From: Propionibacteriaceae bacterium
GTDB lineage: Bacteria > Actinomycetota > Actinomycetes > Propionibacteriales > Propionibacteriaceae
Reading direction: 5' to 3'
Length of the DNA: 6,976 nt
Assembly (NCBI GenBank): GCA_031268065.1
Contig: JAIRXX010000020.1
Coordinates: forward strand, 1 to 6,976
Shown: in pieces, positions 1 through 6,737 of the stretch
Position numbering within the stretch: the first letter of the stretch is position 1
Layout of the letters: each line of letters starts with the position of its first letter
Position numbers and translations under genes: made by a program
Notes under the pieces: model-generated
Database searches by the model: none
The model's input: only the letters and a program-made list of their open reading frames with translations
Told to the model about the DNA's origin: nothing

Positions 1-1006
1 TGGAGCCGAGTTTTGGATCGTCCTTGGCCAGCAACCCCCGGCTCAGCACCAAGGTAGACCCCAGCCCGGATTCGGTCTGGCCCCAGCCGTAATTGATCAG
101 GCAATTCGGGAAATGGCGATAAACCTGGGCGACGAAATGTTTGGAGGCGGCTCCGGCGGAGGTTTGCAGGACTCGCAGTGAGGACAGGTCGTAGCGGTCG
201 ATGTCTGGATACTCCATCAGCCGCAAGTAAGTAGTCGGCGGCAGCATGATGGCGTGGGTAACCCGATGCCGTTCAATGGCTTGCAGCACCCGCTGGGGGT
301 CAAACGCCCCACAGATCACGACAGTCGCACCGAAAGCAATCGACGCGGTGAGCCAGGCATGGCCTCCGTGGTGCTCCAATGGGCATTGGATGAGGACAGT
401 TTTCGGCTCGGCCCCGGTGAGGAAGCAAGCTTGGGCGGTCCCATCAATATTGATCAGATCCGCCTGGTGGGTGCGCATCGCGCCCTTAGGCGTCCCGGTG
501 GAGCCGCCAGTGAATTGGATCCGGGAGAGCGCTGTCGTAGCGCGCGGACCGGAGAATTCAGCGCTCGATTCGTCCTCAGCGAGCGTTGGCAGATCTTGCC
601 CACCGGGAAGCGGGTCTACGCAGATCAATTCGACCCGGCCCATCTCCTTCTCTGCCTCGGCAACCTGTTCGCGGCGCAGTTTGGAATAGACCACAGCCTT
701 GGCCCCGACCGCGCGCGAGAGACAGGCGATCTCCGGCGCGATGGACCTAATATTGATCGGGACGGCTACCGCTCCAATGGCTTGGATGGCATAGAAAACT
801 GCAACTATCTCCAGCCGGTTCTCCAAGACATACCCAACCCGATCAGCGGCGCCCACTCCCAGTCGGCTCAGCGCCCGGGCGAAACGATTCACCTGCTCCA
901 GCAATTCGGCATAGCTGAGCGTCTGATCCTGATAGACCAAGGCGGTTCGATCAGGGTGCCGCACAGCCCGCTGAATCAGCGGCTCGATCATCGAGCGACA
1001 TTGCAT
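1..1006 (-). CDS. Acyl-CoA ligase (AMP-binding, CaiC-like), N-terminal 335 residues (3' end outside window)
   Basis: The gene begins at an ATG with AGGAGG six bases upstream, 32 bases after the crotonase-fold gene, and runs off the left edge. It opens MQCRSMIEPLIQRAVRHPDR, then TALVYQDQTLSYAELLEQVNRFARAL, the usual start of an adenylate-forming enzyme. The phosphate loop is FTGGSTGTPKG (165-175). PLEHHGGHAW (about 207-216) and PPTTYLRLM (about 260-270) are the middle core motifs. YGWGQTE (306-312) is the motif that holds the adenine and Mg-ATP; E312 is the conserved glutamate. The chain ends in KLGS, normally followed by the hinge and C-terminal lid, so about 170-200 residues are missing. These enzymes use ATP and CoA to make an acyl-CoA by way of an acyl-adenylate. 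Next to a CoA-transferase the likely job is priming, as proposed for CaiC. The acid it accepts is not readable from the motifs. No frameshift is seen in the visible part. Confidence 0.92.
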   Translation of the reverse strand, partial: MQCRSMIEPLIQRAVRHPDRTALVYQDQTLSYAELLEQVNRFARALSRLGVGAADRVGYVLENRLEIVAVFYAIQAIGAVAVPINIRSIAPEIACLSRAVGAKAVVYSKLRREQVAEAEKEMGRVELICVDPLPGGQDLPTLAEDESSAEFSGPRATTALSRIQFTGGSTGTPKGAMRTHQADLINIDGTAQACFLTGAEPKTVLIQCPLEHHGGHAWLTASIAFGATVVICGAFDPQRVLQAIERHRVTHAIMLPPTTYLRLMEYPDIDRYDLSSLRVLQTSAGAASKHFVAQVYRHFPNCLINYGWGQTESGLGSTLVLSRGLLAKDDPKLGS

Positions 1007-1020
1007 CGAATTCCTCCTCC
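1004..1020 (-). promoter_or_regulatory. Ribosome binding site of the acyl-CoA ligase
   Basis: On the minus strand GGAGGAGG precedes the ATG by six bases. A second ATG five bases downstream is out of frame, so the first sets the start. The strong site gives the last visible gene its own initiation signal. Confidence 0.8.
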
Positions 1021-1038
1021 CTGCTCCTGGATGCGGCT

Positions 1039-1794
1039 TCACTTTGCGAAACGCCTGGCTACCTCAGCGAATTCGGCGCTCAGCGAGCACAGCGGCGAAC
1101 TGGTCGCCTCCGCGCGCATCACTTGGTCGAGGCCGACATCGCTGGCGGCGTTCATGATTCGCTTGCTGAGTTGGATGGACAGATTTGGCTGCGCCGCCAA
1201 TTCACGGGCGAAGTCCTCAGTCCGAGCGGCCAACTCGTTCGCTGGGAACACCCGGTTTGCGATCCCCAAGCGCAGCAAGTCTTCACTACCTAGGCGCTTG
1301 TTCAAGAAGAGAATTTCTTTCGCCAATTTCTCCCCCACAGCAGCGGGCAGCAACTTCATCAAGCCCATCTCTGGGATGATTCCTATCGAGATGAATGCCG
1401 GGACCACTTTTACCCGGTCCGACACGACTACTAGGTCACAGGCGAGCAACAGGCTGAACGCGCCGCCGACCACATAGCCATCAGCCATAGCGATAACCGG
1501 TTTGCCCACTTCACGCAACGCTTGGACCGCCCACAGATAATGCTGCAGGATGGCGCATTTGCCCTCAACGGTGTCCGCACCGGGCACTTTCTGATCCAGG
1601 TCTCCGCCTGCGGAGAAATTCTCTCCCTCTCCACGCAGGATGATTACCCGAACCTCATCATCGACGTCGCAGCGGCGCAGGGTGTCAACCAAGATATCCA
1701 TCATGGCCGCCGATATGGCGTTCTTCTTGGCGGGTTGGTTCAGCGTGATCACAGCGATCTGCCCAGACTTGCTGAGATATACCGGTTCGTCCAC
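1039..1794 (-). CDS. Crotonase-fold protein (enoyl-CoA hydratase/isomerase family), probably an isomerase rather than a hydratase
   Basis: 251 residues from a GTG three bases after the preceding stop; GGAGGT, inside the previous gene, is seven bases upstream. The crotonase landmarks are present: ITLNQPAKKNAIS (16-28), the first oxyanion-hole segment FSAGGDL (60-66), and the second, GYVVGGAFSLLLACDL (106-121). Catalytic positions differ from hydratases. The glutamate aligned with E144 of rat enoyl-CoA hydratase is S114, and the one aligned with E164 is F134. The segment PAFISIGIIPEMG (132-144) resembles PaaG, an enoyl-CoA isomerase with sequence of the type AFSKLGLIPD, whose catalytic aspartate aligns with E142 here. 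The family binds acyl-CoA and stabilises an enolate; from these residues I infer double-bond migration or another proton shuffle rather than hydration. It occupies the slot of CaiD but would not be expected to hydrate crotonobetainyl-CoA. Family assignment is firm, the reaction tentative. Confidence 0.9.
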   Translation of the reverse strand: MDEPVYLSKSGQIAVITLNQPAKKNAISAAMMDILVDTLRRCDVDDEVRVIILRGEGENFSAGGDLDQKVPGADTVEGKCAILQHYLWAVQALREVGKPVIAMADGYVVGGAFSLLLACDLVVVSDRVKVVPAFISIGIIPEMGLMKLLPAAVGEKLAKEILFLNKRLGSEDLLRLGIANRVFPANELAARTEDFARELAAQPNLSIQLSKRIMNAASDVGLDQVMRAEATSSPLCSLSAEFAEVARRFAK

Positions 1795-1807
1795 GATTCA
1801 GACCTCC
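1792..1807 (-). promoter_or_regulatory. Ribosome binding site and GTG start of the crotonase-fold gene
   Basis: On the minus strand GGAGGT lies in the last codons of the flavoenzyme gene, then seven bases including its TGA stop, then GTG. The site decides this GTG over the next in-frame ATG at residue 31, which would remove the first strands of the fold. The arrangement implies translational coupling. Confidence 0.7.
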
Positions 1808-3885
1808 ATTCCGGCCTGATATCCGGCCTTGGTGGCATCGGCTATCCGGCCTGGGCGGTGGCAATCGCCCACGGCGTACACCTCGACGCCGATATTCCTC
1901 AACTGCTCGGCCAGGCCCATATTCGGTTGGAAACCCAAAGTCACCGCGACGGTCTTCGCCGGAATGGCCACGCATTGCTCACCTTCCGGAGTTAGCCGCA
2001 CCGCCACGACACCGGTATCGGTAATCTCGGTAACCTTGGTGTTGGGATAAGTGTCAACCAGTTCAGACTTTTTGAAGCCGCTGGTCACGTGGAAACGCTC
2101 GGATGCGCCCACGTCGTACCCGATCTTCTTGCCCTCTTCCAAAATTGCTGTGCGCCGACCCGACTCCATAGTCAATTCACCCAGTTCGCAACCGGGCAGC
2201 CCGCCGCCAATGATGGCGACGGATTTACCCAAAGGCCAAGGACTGCGCTTGGTCACCTCGCGGCCGAACGTGGGTGTGTAATACAGCTTGAGGAACAGCG
2301 CTCCGGCCCGCCACGCCACTGCGTTGAAAACGCCCGGCTTCTTGACCACCCGCCCATTCAACATATCTAGGAAGTCGTGGGAGGTGACCACATGCGGTTT
2401 ACCCACTCCGGGGACATCAATGCCCTTTGGCTCCCCACCCACCGCGATTATCACCGCATCCGCCCGCTGCCGCCGCACGAATTCCGGGGTGACCTCGGTG
2501 TTGAGCATGATCTTCACCTCGGGGTGCCGTTTGAGGCGCAGCTGGTAATGCTTTAACAGCCGTTCATGCATCGGGGAGAAGATGGAACTCATCTTCACCG
2601 ATCCCCCCACGCGCGGCCCGGATTCCACCAAGGTAACTTGATGGCCTCGGGCGCTGGCAGTCAACGCGGCGATCATCCCAGCCGGTCCCGAGCCAGCAAC
2701 CAAGACGCGCTTTCGCCGGTCTGCACGCGGCGGCTCCATGATGTCAAGCTCCGCGCCCAGGCGTGGGTTCACCCCGCACTTAGTCAGCGGCAATTCCTGG
2801 CTGACCACATCATCAAGGCAGCGATTGCAGCAGATGCACATGGCGATCTCCTGCGGACGGTCCCCGGTGACTTTATTGGGGAAAGCCGGGTCGGCGATCG
2901 AATACCGCAAACCTCCGATGACATCGGCCTTACCTTCAGCAAGCACCCGCTCCATCACATACGGGTCAGTCTGGCGGTACGCCGTGACAACCGGTTTTTT
3001 CGCCACCGACTTGATCCGCTGCGAAATCCAAGACCAATGCCCGTCTGGAATGGTTTTAATGGTCAACGGCACCGACGTCTCATGCCAGCCCACAGCCAAA
3101 TTGTGCAAATCCGCTCCGGCTTCCTCCAAAAACGGCACCACTTTCAGCGCGTCTGTGATGGTGTGGCCCTCTCCCGCCGGACTGCTGACATATTCGACGG
3201 GAGACCAGCGCACCAAGATCGGGTAGTCTGGCCCGACCATTGCCCGTAGCTCGGAGATCACCTCACACGCCAGCCGCACTCGATTCTCAAGTGGGCCGCC
3301 GTAATGGTCGGTACGGTTGTTGGTGGCCGGAGAGATAAAGCGATTCAAGATACCGCCCACTCCGGCCATGACTTCGATGGCGTCCCAACCGGAATCTCGG
3401 ATGACTTTCGCGCAATTCAGGAAATGCTGCTTGAACAGCGCTATGTGCTCCAGGTTCATCGCGGTGAATGGCCCCATGAATTTCAAAATTGAGATGTCGG
3501 ACGGCCCCCAAGGCTTCTCGTCTTCATCAACCTTGGTCTTCCAGTCATGCACGAAATACGGCTGTCCACAGATCAATCCGCCGTGGCGATGCACCACTTC
3601 GGCCATTGCTGACAGATGCCCCACGCACTCCTCACCGTAACCAGCCGGTATCGGAGACAGCCCTGGATGCTCTTTGGTCCGCCGCAATGGCGCAATGGTC
3701 TGGGTGATGAGCGCCGTCCCTCCCTGGGCGCGTTCCTCAAGATAGTTGAGGAAGCGCTGCGTAGGTTTGGAATCCTCATCGGTGTAACCGGCACCCGGTG
3801 ACATGGAGGTGGTCATCATCCGATTCCTGAATCGCACCCCGCCGACTTGAATCGGTGAGGAGAGGAGCGGAAATAGTCTTCCCAT
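1798..3885 (-). CDS. Fe-S flavoprotein oxidoreductase of the 2,4-dienoyl-CoA reductase / 2-enoate reductase / trimethylamine dehydrogenase family
   Basis: 695 residues. Residues 1-345 form an Old Yellow Enzyme TIM barrel for FMN (start LFPLLSSPIQVGGVRFRNRM; later ISPATNNRTDHYGGPLENR, 185-202). A [4Fe-4S] cysteine group follows (C350, C353, C356, C370), then an FAD domain with GSGPAG (398-403) and LVESG (419-423), and a second nucleotide fold with GGGLPG (560-565). The chain closes on a flavin AVGDC motif (671-675) and ATKAGYQAG. This is the FadH/BaiCD/trimethylamine dehydrogenase architecture. Such enzymes reduce C=C bonds of enoyl or dienoyl substrates with NAD(P)H, or oxidise amines with ETF as acceptor. 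Acidic residues after strand 2 of the second fold (ILEEG, 581-585) suggest NADH rather than NADPH if this fold binds a nicotinamide. Against FadH, the histidine of GWHE (H268) is kept, but the proton-donor tyrosine is glycine (G178). Residues 511-550 form an insertion. The ATG has AAGGA eight bases upstream and lies 33 bases after the CoA-transferase. It probably takes the place of CaiA; direction and substrate are unknown. Confidence 0.93.
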   Translation of the reverse strand: MGRLFPLLSSPIQVGGVRFRNRMMTTSMSPGAGYTDEDSKPTQRFLNYLEERAQGGTALITQTIAPLRRTKEHPGLSPIPAGYGEECVGHLSAMAEVVHRHGGLICGQPYFVHDWKTKVDEDEKPWGPSDISILKFMGPFTAMNLEHIALFKQHFLNCAKVIRDSGWDAIEVMAGVGGILNRFISPATNNRTDHYGGPLENRVRLACEVISELRAMVGPDYPILVRWSPVEYVSSPAGEGHTITDALKVVPFLEEAGADLHNLAVGWHETSVPLTIKTIPDGHWSWISQRIKSVAKKPVVTAYRQTDPYVMERVLAEGKADVIGGLRYSIADPAFPNKVTGDRPQEIAMCICCNRCLDDVVSQELPLTKCGVNPRLGAELDIMEPPRADRRKRVLVAGSGPAGMIAALTASARGHQVTLVESGPRVGGSVKMSSIFSPMHERLLKHYQLRLKRHPEVKIMLNTEVTPEFVRRQRADAVIIAVGGEPKGIDVPGVGKPHVVTSHDFLDMLNGRVVKKPGVFNAVAWRAGALFLKLYYTPTFGREVTKRSPWPLGKSVAIIGGGLPGCELGELTMESGRRTAILEEGKKIGYDVGASERFHVTSGFKKSELVDTYPNTKVTEITDTGVVAVRLTPEGEQCVAIPAKTVAVTLGFQPNMGLAEQLRNIGVEVYAVGDCHRPGRIADATKAGYQAGMEV

Positions 3886-3918
3886 CGCTGTGGTCCTTTT
3901 CTTGAGCTTCGGCTGACG

Positions 3919-5133
3919 CTATTTGGCGGCCTTCAGAGTGCCACTGGCGTATAACTGGTCGATCTCGGAATCTGCATAGCCGTGCTCGGCGAGGATTTCA
4001 CGGGTGTCATGGTCATACGGGGCGCCACCGCGAACTGTCCTTGATGGCCGTCGGCTGAATCGTGGCACCGGCGCCGCGCCCTTCATCGTCTCCCCGCTCT
4101 GGATGTCCAACCAGTCCTCAAAGACACCTCGAACTTGGTAATGGGAATTCTCCAACATCATCTGATACGTCATGATCGGACTCAGTGCGACACCCATTGG
4201 GGCAAGGGTGGACTCCACTTCGGCCACAGTGTGGGTCTCACAGAAGGCGTCCAACCTCTCCACGAATTTACGCGCCCGCTCAGGATGGTCTCTGGTTATG
4301 GACTGGATTGTCCCCTGGAAATCTGGGTCATCGGACAGTCCGAAGAAGTCGATCATATTCCGCACTGCGCTAGCCCCTCCGACGGCGATGAAGATCCATC
4401 CGTCCAAGCACTGCTGCGTGCCTTTGCAAGCGCCAACCTTGTCGTCGTTGCCCATGCGCGGAGTCTGGACGCCTTTGTTGATGCCATCGGTTAGGTAATT
4501 CCCCTGCAGCCGGACTATCGACTCGAATTGGGCGCAATCGATGCTTTCGCCCTCTCCGGTCTGTTGCGCCCGGATATACGCGGCCAATGCCGCCCACGCG
4601 CCAAAGAGCCCTGCGATGAAGTCGCCGGTGAAAGGTTTGGTGACATAGGGCGGCAAAGGGTCGGGAAAGCCGTTGATCGACATGAAACCAGAAAAAGCCT
4701 GGCCGATGGAGTCGAAAGAGGCTCGGCGCAAATAGGCGGGGTCGCCAGTCTGGCCAAAGCCCGAGATGTGGACAATGACGAGTTTGGGATTGATCTGCCA
4801 CAACACTTCGTCGCCCAGGCCCCACTTCTCCCAAGTCCCACCCCGGCCAGACTCCACCAGGATGTCAGCGTCTTTGAGCAGCCTAGCCAGCACCTGCTTG
4901 CCCTCAGCAGAGGGAATGTTGAGCGTCATCGAGCGCTGGTTACGGCGCTCCATTGACCAAGCCTGCGGCCAAAGCCGGAACATGTCGGCAACAACAGTGC
5001 TCTCCAACTGGATCACGTCTGCACCCTGCTCGGCGAATAATTCGCACAGAAATGGACCAGCTATCACAGCTGCGGCATTGATCACCTTGAGACCTTGCAG
5101 ATTGCCAAAAGGCAGTCCGTTTGCGTCTTTCAT
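3919..5133 (-). CDS. Class III CoA-transferase of the CaiB/BaiF family
   Basis: 404 residues from an ATG preceded by AAGGAGG four bases upstream; E. coli CaiB has 405. The reading frame stays open to an ATG at 5244, but that would overlap fixX by about 90 bases and add 37 unrelated residues. The opening (LQGLKVINAAAVIAGPF, 12-28), LFAEQGADVIQLE (32-44), RRNQRSMTLNI (63-73), DEVLWQINPKLVIVHISGFGQ (108-128) and AFSGF all follow CaiB closely. D171 in the sequence FTGDFIAGL is the catalytic aspartate that forms the acyl anhydride intermediate in formyl-CoA transferase and CaiB (aligned from memory). GKGES-like GEGESIDCAQFE (193-204) is also family-typical. The enzyme moves CoA from one acyl group to another without ATP, for example product-CoA to new substrate. 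In carnitine metabolism the pair is butyrobetainyl-CoA and carnitine; here the substrate cannot be told from sequence. The gene starts 20 bases after fixX. A BaiF-like bile-acid role is an alternative with no specific support. Confidence 0.93.
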   Translation of the reverse strand: MKDANGLPFGNLQGLKVINAAAVIAGPFLCELFAEQGADVIQLESTVVADMFRLWPQAWSMERRNQRSMTLNIPSAEGKQVLARLLKDADILVESGRGGTWEKWGLGDEVLWQINPKLVIVHISGFGQTGDPAYLRRASFDSIGQAFSGFMSINGFPDPLPPYVTKPFTGDFIAGLFGAWAALAAYIRAQQTGEGESIDCAQFESIVRLQGNYLTDGINKGVQTPRMGNDDKVGACKGTQQCLDGWIFIAVGGASAVRNMIDFFGLSDDPDFQGTIQSITRDHPERARKFVERLDAFCETHTVAEVESTLAPMGVALSPIMTYQMMLENSHYQVRGVFEDWLDIQSGETMKGAAPVPRFSRRPSRTVRGGAPYDHDTREILAEHGYADSEIDQLYASGTLKAAK

Positions 5134-5144
5134 TATTCCTCCTT
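5131..5144 (-). promoter_or_regulatory. Ribosome binding site that sets the CoA-transferase start
   Basis: On the minus strand AAGGAGG is followed by four bases and ATG, a near-perfect anti-16S match in the short gap after fixX. It selects the 404-residue protein over a longer in-frame reading. Confidence 0.8.
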
Positions 5145-5153
5145 GAATCGATG

Positions 5154-5450
5154 TCATCCCTCGCGGAAGCTGATCCCGCAACTTCCACTCGGGTAGTGCC
5201 AGCTGAGCGTGCCCTCGGGCACAGCGGCGAAACAGGTGCCGCATTCCAGGCAGGCCGCATATTCCACGTCCACCTGGCCCACGCCGTTTAGCGAATAGAC
5301 GCCGGCGGGGCAGACAGCCACCAAGAGCGGCCCGAGACTTCTTGACGCACAGCTCTCCTGGTTAACCAGGATGTGTGAGCCTCCATCGTCGATGTCGAAG
5401 TGGTCCAAAGCCAAACGCTGGTTGAGCGGGAGGACGGATATCGCAGTCAC
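5154..5450 (-). CDS. fixX: FixX, ferredoxin-like Fe-S subunit of the ETF-quinone oxidoreductase
   Basis: 98 residues when started at the GTG whose last two bases begin the fixC stop (GTGA overlap); E. coli FixX is of about this size. A GTGAGGT Shine-Dalgarno sequence lies five bases upstream. A longer reading from an ATG at 5531 would add 27 residues that merely overlap the end of fixC and resemble nothing in FixX, so the GTG is preferred. Cysteines are at 34, 47, 67, 70, 73 and 91. The VCPAGVY (46-52) and CLECGTC (67-73) motifs are the ferredoxin-like [4Fe-4S] site; C47, C67, C70 and C73 are the likely ligands, with C34 the alternative. The C-terminal YPSGSCGISFREG matches the enteric FixX ending YPRGTFGVEFRYG. 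FixX works with FixC to carry electrons from ETF flavin to quinone. C91 is not a family ligand as I recall it. Assignment is secure. Confidence 0.94.
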   Translation of the reverse strand: MTAISVLPLNQRLALDHFDIDDGGSHILVNQESCASRSLGPLLVAVCPAGVYSLNGVGQVDVEYAACLECGTCFAAVPEGTLSWHYPSGSCGISFREG

Positions 5451-6736
5451 AACGACCTCACCCCCGCCAACCCGTCGGCCAGCAACTTCCGGTATCCAAC
5501 CCCACTGCCCCTTACGGCTTCCCGCGCGCATTTGAGCAGATGCTGACGGGGAGTGGTGTCCAGGCTGAAGACCCCCCGGAAGACCTCGGCCGCAAGCATT
5601 CCGTAATCTGAGTAGAGCCGGTTGCGATGCAGAAACGCCGGAGCTTTCGCATAAGTCTTGAGATCTTGGCCGATATACGAGCCGAGCAGCCGCTGCCGAT
5701 AGTCCAACGCCTGAGCCGAGGTGTCCCCATGCCGCAACGCCGCGTCGGCCAGTCGGGCGGCGATGATCGCGCTGCCAATGGCCAAATCCATGCCGCGCAC
5801 CGCGAATCCGGAATTGATGGTCAACCCCACCGCCTCGCCGATCACAATCAAACCGTCGCTGGAAACCTCGCCCAACATCTCCAGTCCGCCCTCGGCCACC
5901 AGGTGGGAACCATATTCAATCAATTCGCCACCGTCCAGATATGGGGCTAAGCCAGGATGGGTGTAGCAGTGTTCGAATATGTCGGACGATTTGAAACCTT
6001 TTGCGATCAAATCATCCAGCCGCATTACGACTCCGAGTGAGAGGCTGGACTTGTTTGTGTAGAGGAAGGCGCCACCGGCAACGCCTTTCGTGCAGTCTCC
6101 GACAATGGCGTGGGCAGCGCCCTCGCCGCCGCGCACCCCGAAACGGTCTTCGATGGTCTTCGGGTCCATTCGGAGCACGCCCTTGACGCCAAGGGCCACC
6201 TGTTCCTGACGCGGGGTGCCGCGCAACCCCACCGCCCGGGCCAAGAAGGAGTTCACTCCGTCGGCAGCCACCACCAATCGGGTACGCAATTCGTCCTCCC
6301 CGGCCCGGACGCCCACCACCTGGCCTGACTCGACCATCAATTCGTCCACGCGCACACCAGCCATCAAGAAGGCTCCAGCCTCCTCGGCCTGACTGGCGAG
6401 CCATTCGTCAAAATGGGCACGCAGCACCGTTACCGCATTCACCGGCTTTGCCAAAGACTTGGCCCAGTAGTCGATGGAAACCGCCGAGTCCGCATTGAGG
6501 AAAGTCGTCGTATGCTTGGTTATCCGCCGCTCGACGGGAGCTTCTGCGGCGTAATCGGGGAATACGGTTTCAAGGACTCGCCCGTAGAGGACACCTCCAG
6601 ATAGGTTCTTTGATCCGGGCGTGGAACCTCGCTCGATCAGCACGACTTGGTGCCCCGCACGGGCAAGCAAGGTGGCAGCCACGCAACCAGCGGGGCCAGC
6701 TCCCACAACGATGGCGTCAAAGTCCGGCTCGGGCAT
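5447..6736 (-). CDS. fixC: FixC, FAD-dependent ETF-quinone oxidoreductase flavoprotein
   Basis: 429 residues, essentially the length of E. coli FixC (428). The N-terminal FAD Rossmann motif is at residues 10-17 (VVGAGPAG), followed by the acidic end of strand 2 (LIERG, 33-37) and GSKNLSGGVLYG (41-52). The AADG flavin motif is at 157-160. IEDRFGVRG (195-203), FLYTNKSSLSLG (224-235) and SGFAVRGMDLAI (309-320) are FixC/ETF-QO landmarks. It takes electrons from the FixAB flavoprotein and, with FixX, passes them to the quinone pool at the membrane. The start is ATG, with AGGAG six bases upstream and one base after the fixB stop. The conserved C-terminal GD of the flavin fold reads GE here (E301, in VIGEAVG), an uncommon but conservative change. 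There is no C-terminal Fe-S domain, as expected when FixX is a separate protein. In enteric bacteria this gene group serves carnitine reduction, in diazotrophs nitrogenase; the neighbours here favour CoA-ester chemistry. Confidence 0.96.
   Translation of the reverse strand: MPEPDFDAIVVGAGPAGCVAATLLARAGHQVVLIERGSTPGSKNLSGGVLYGRVLETVFPDYAAEAPVERRITKHTTTFLNADSAVSIDYWAKSLAKPVNAVTVLRAHFDEWLASQAEEAGAFLMAGVRVDELMVESGQVVGVRAGEDELRTRLVVAADGVNSFLARAVGLRGTPRQEQVALGVKGVLRMDPKTIEDRFGVRGGEGAAHAIVGDCTKGVAGGAFLYTNKSSLSLGVVMRLDDLIAKGFKSSDIFEHCYTHPGLAPYLDGGELIEYGSHLVAEGGLEMLGEVSSDGLIVIGEAVGLTINSGFAVRGMDLAIGSAIIAARLADAALRHGDTSAQALDYRQRLLGSYIGQDLKTYAKAPAFLHRNRLYSDYGMLAAEVFRGVFSLDTTPRQHLLKCAREAVRGSGVGYRKLLADGLAGVRSL
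5448..5462 (-). promoter_or_regulatory. fixX ribosome binding site and fixC-fixX overlap
   Basis: On the minus strand GTGAGGT sits five bases before a GTG start, and the GTG runs directly into the fixC stop as GTGA. This settles the fixX start and implies translational coupling, which would keep FixC and FixX levels matched. Confidence 0.75.
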
Positions 6737-6737
6737 G

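Noticed and set aside
254..1477. A 407-codon open frame on the plus strand
   Set aside because: It lies opposite the ligase and crotonase-fold genes and crosses the gap between them. Its product shows no recognisable domain, and both genes beneath it have clear family motifs and ribosome sites. It is an antisense shadow of GC-rich coding DNA.
2566..3249. A 227-codon open frame on the plus strand
   Set aside because: It lies entirely opposite the flavoenzyme gene, including its Fe-S cysteines, and its product is rich in His, Arg and Pro with no fold signature, as expected of a shadow frame.
3886..3918. Possible terminator or promoter between the CoA-transferase and flavoenzyme genes
   Set aside because: The 33-base gap has no inverted repeat followed by a T run and no convincing promoter hexamers; it holds only the ribosome site of the next gene.
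1798..5133. Assignment to bile-acid 7-dehydroxylation (bai)
   Set aside because: The flavoenzyme and CoA-transferase belong to families that include BaiCD and BaiF, but no baiA, baiE or baiI counterpart is visible, and the ligase, crotonase-fold and fix genes fit a carnitine-like layout better.
5134..5244. N-terminal extension of the CoA-transferase to an upstream ATG
   Set aside because: The 37 added residues have no match in CaiB, would overlap fixX, and ignore the AAGGAGG site in front of the internal ATG.
5451..5531. N-terminal extension of FixX
   Set aside because: The added 27 residues are the fixC end read in another frame. The GTG start with its own ribosome site gives the normal family length.
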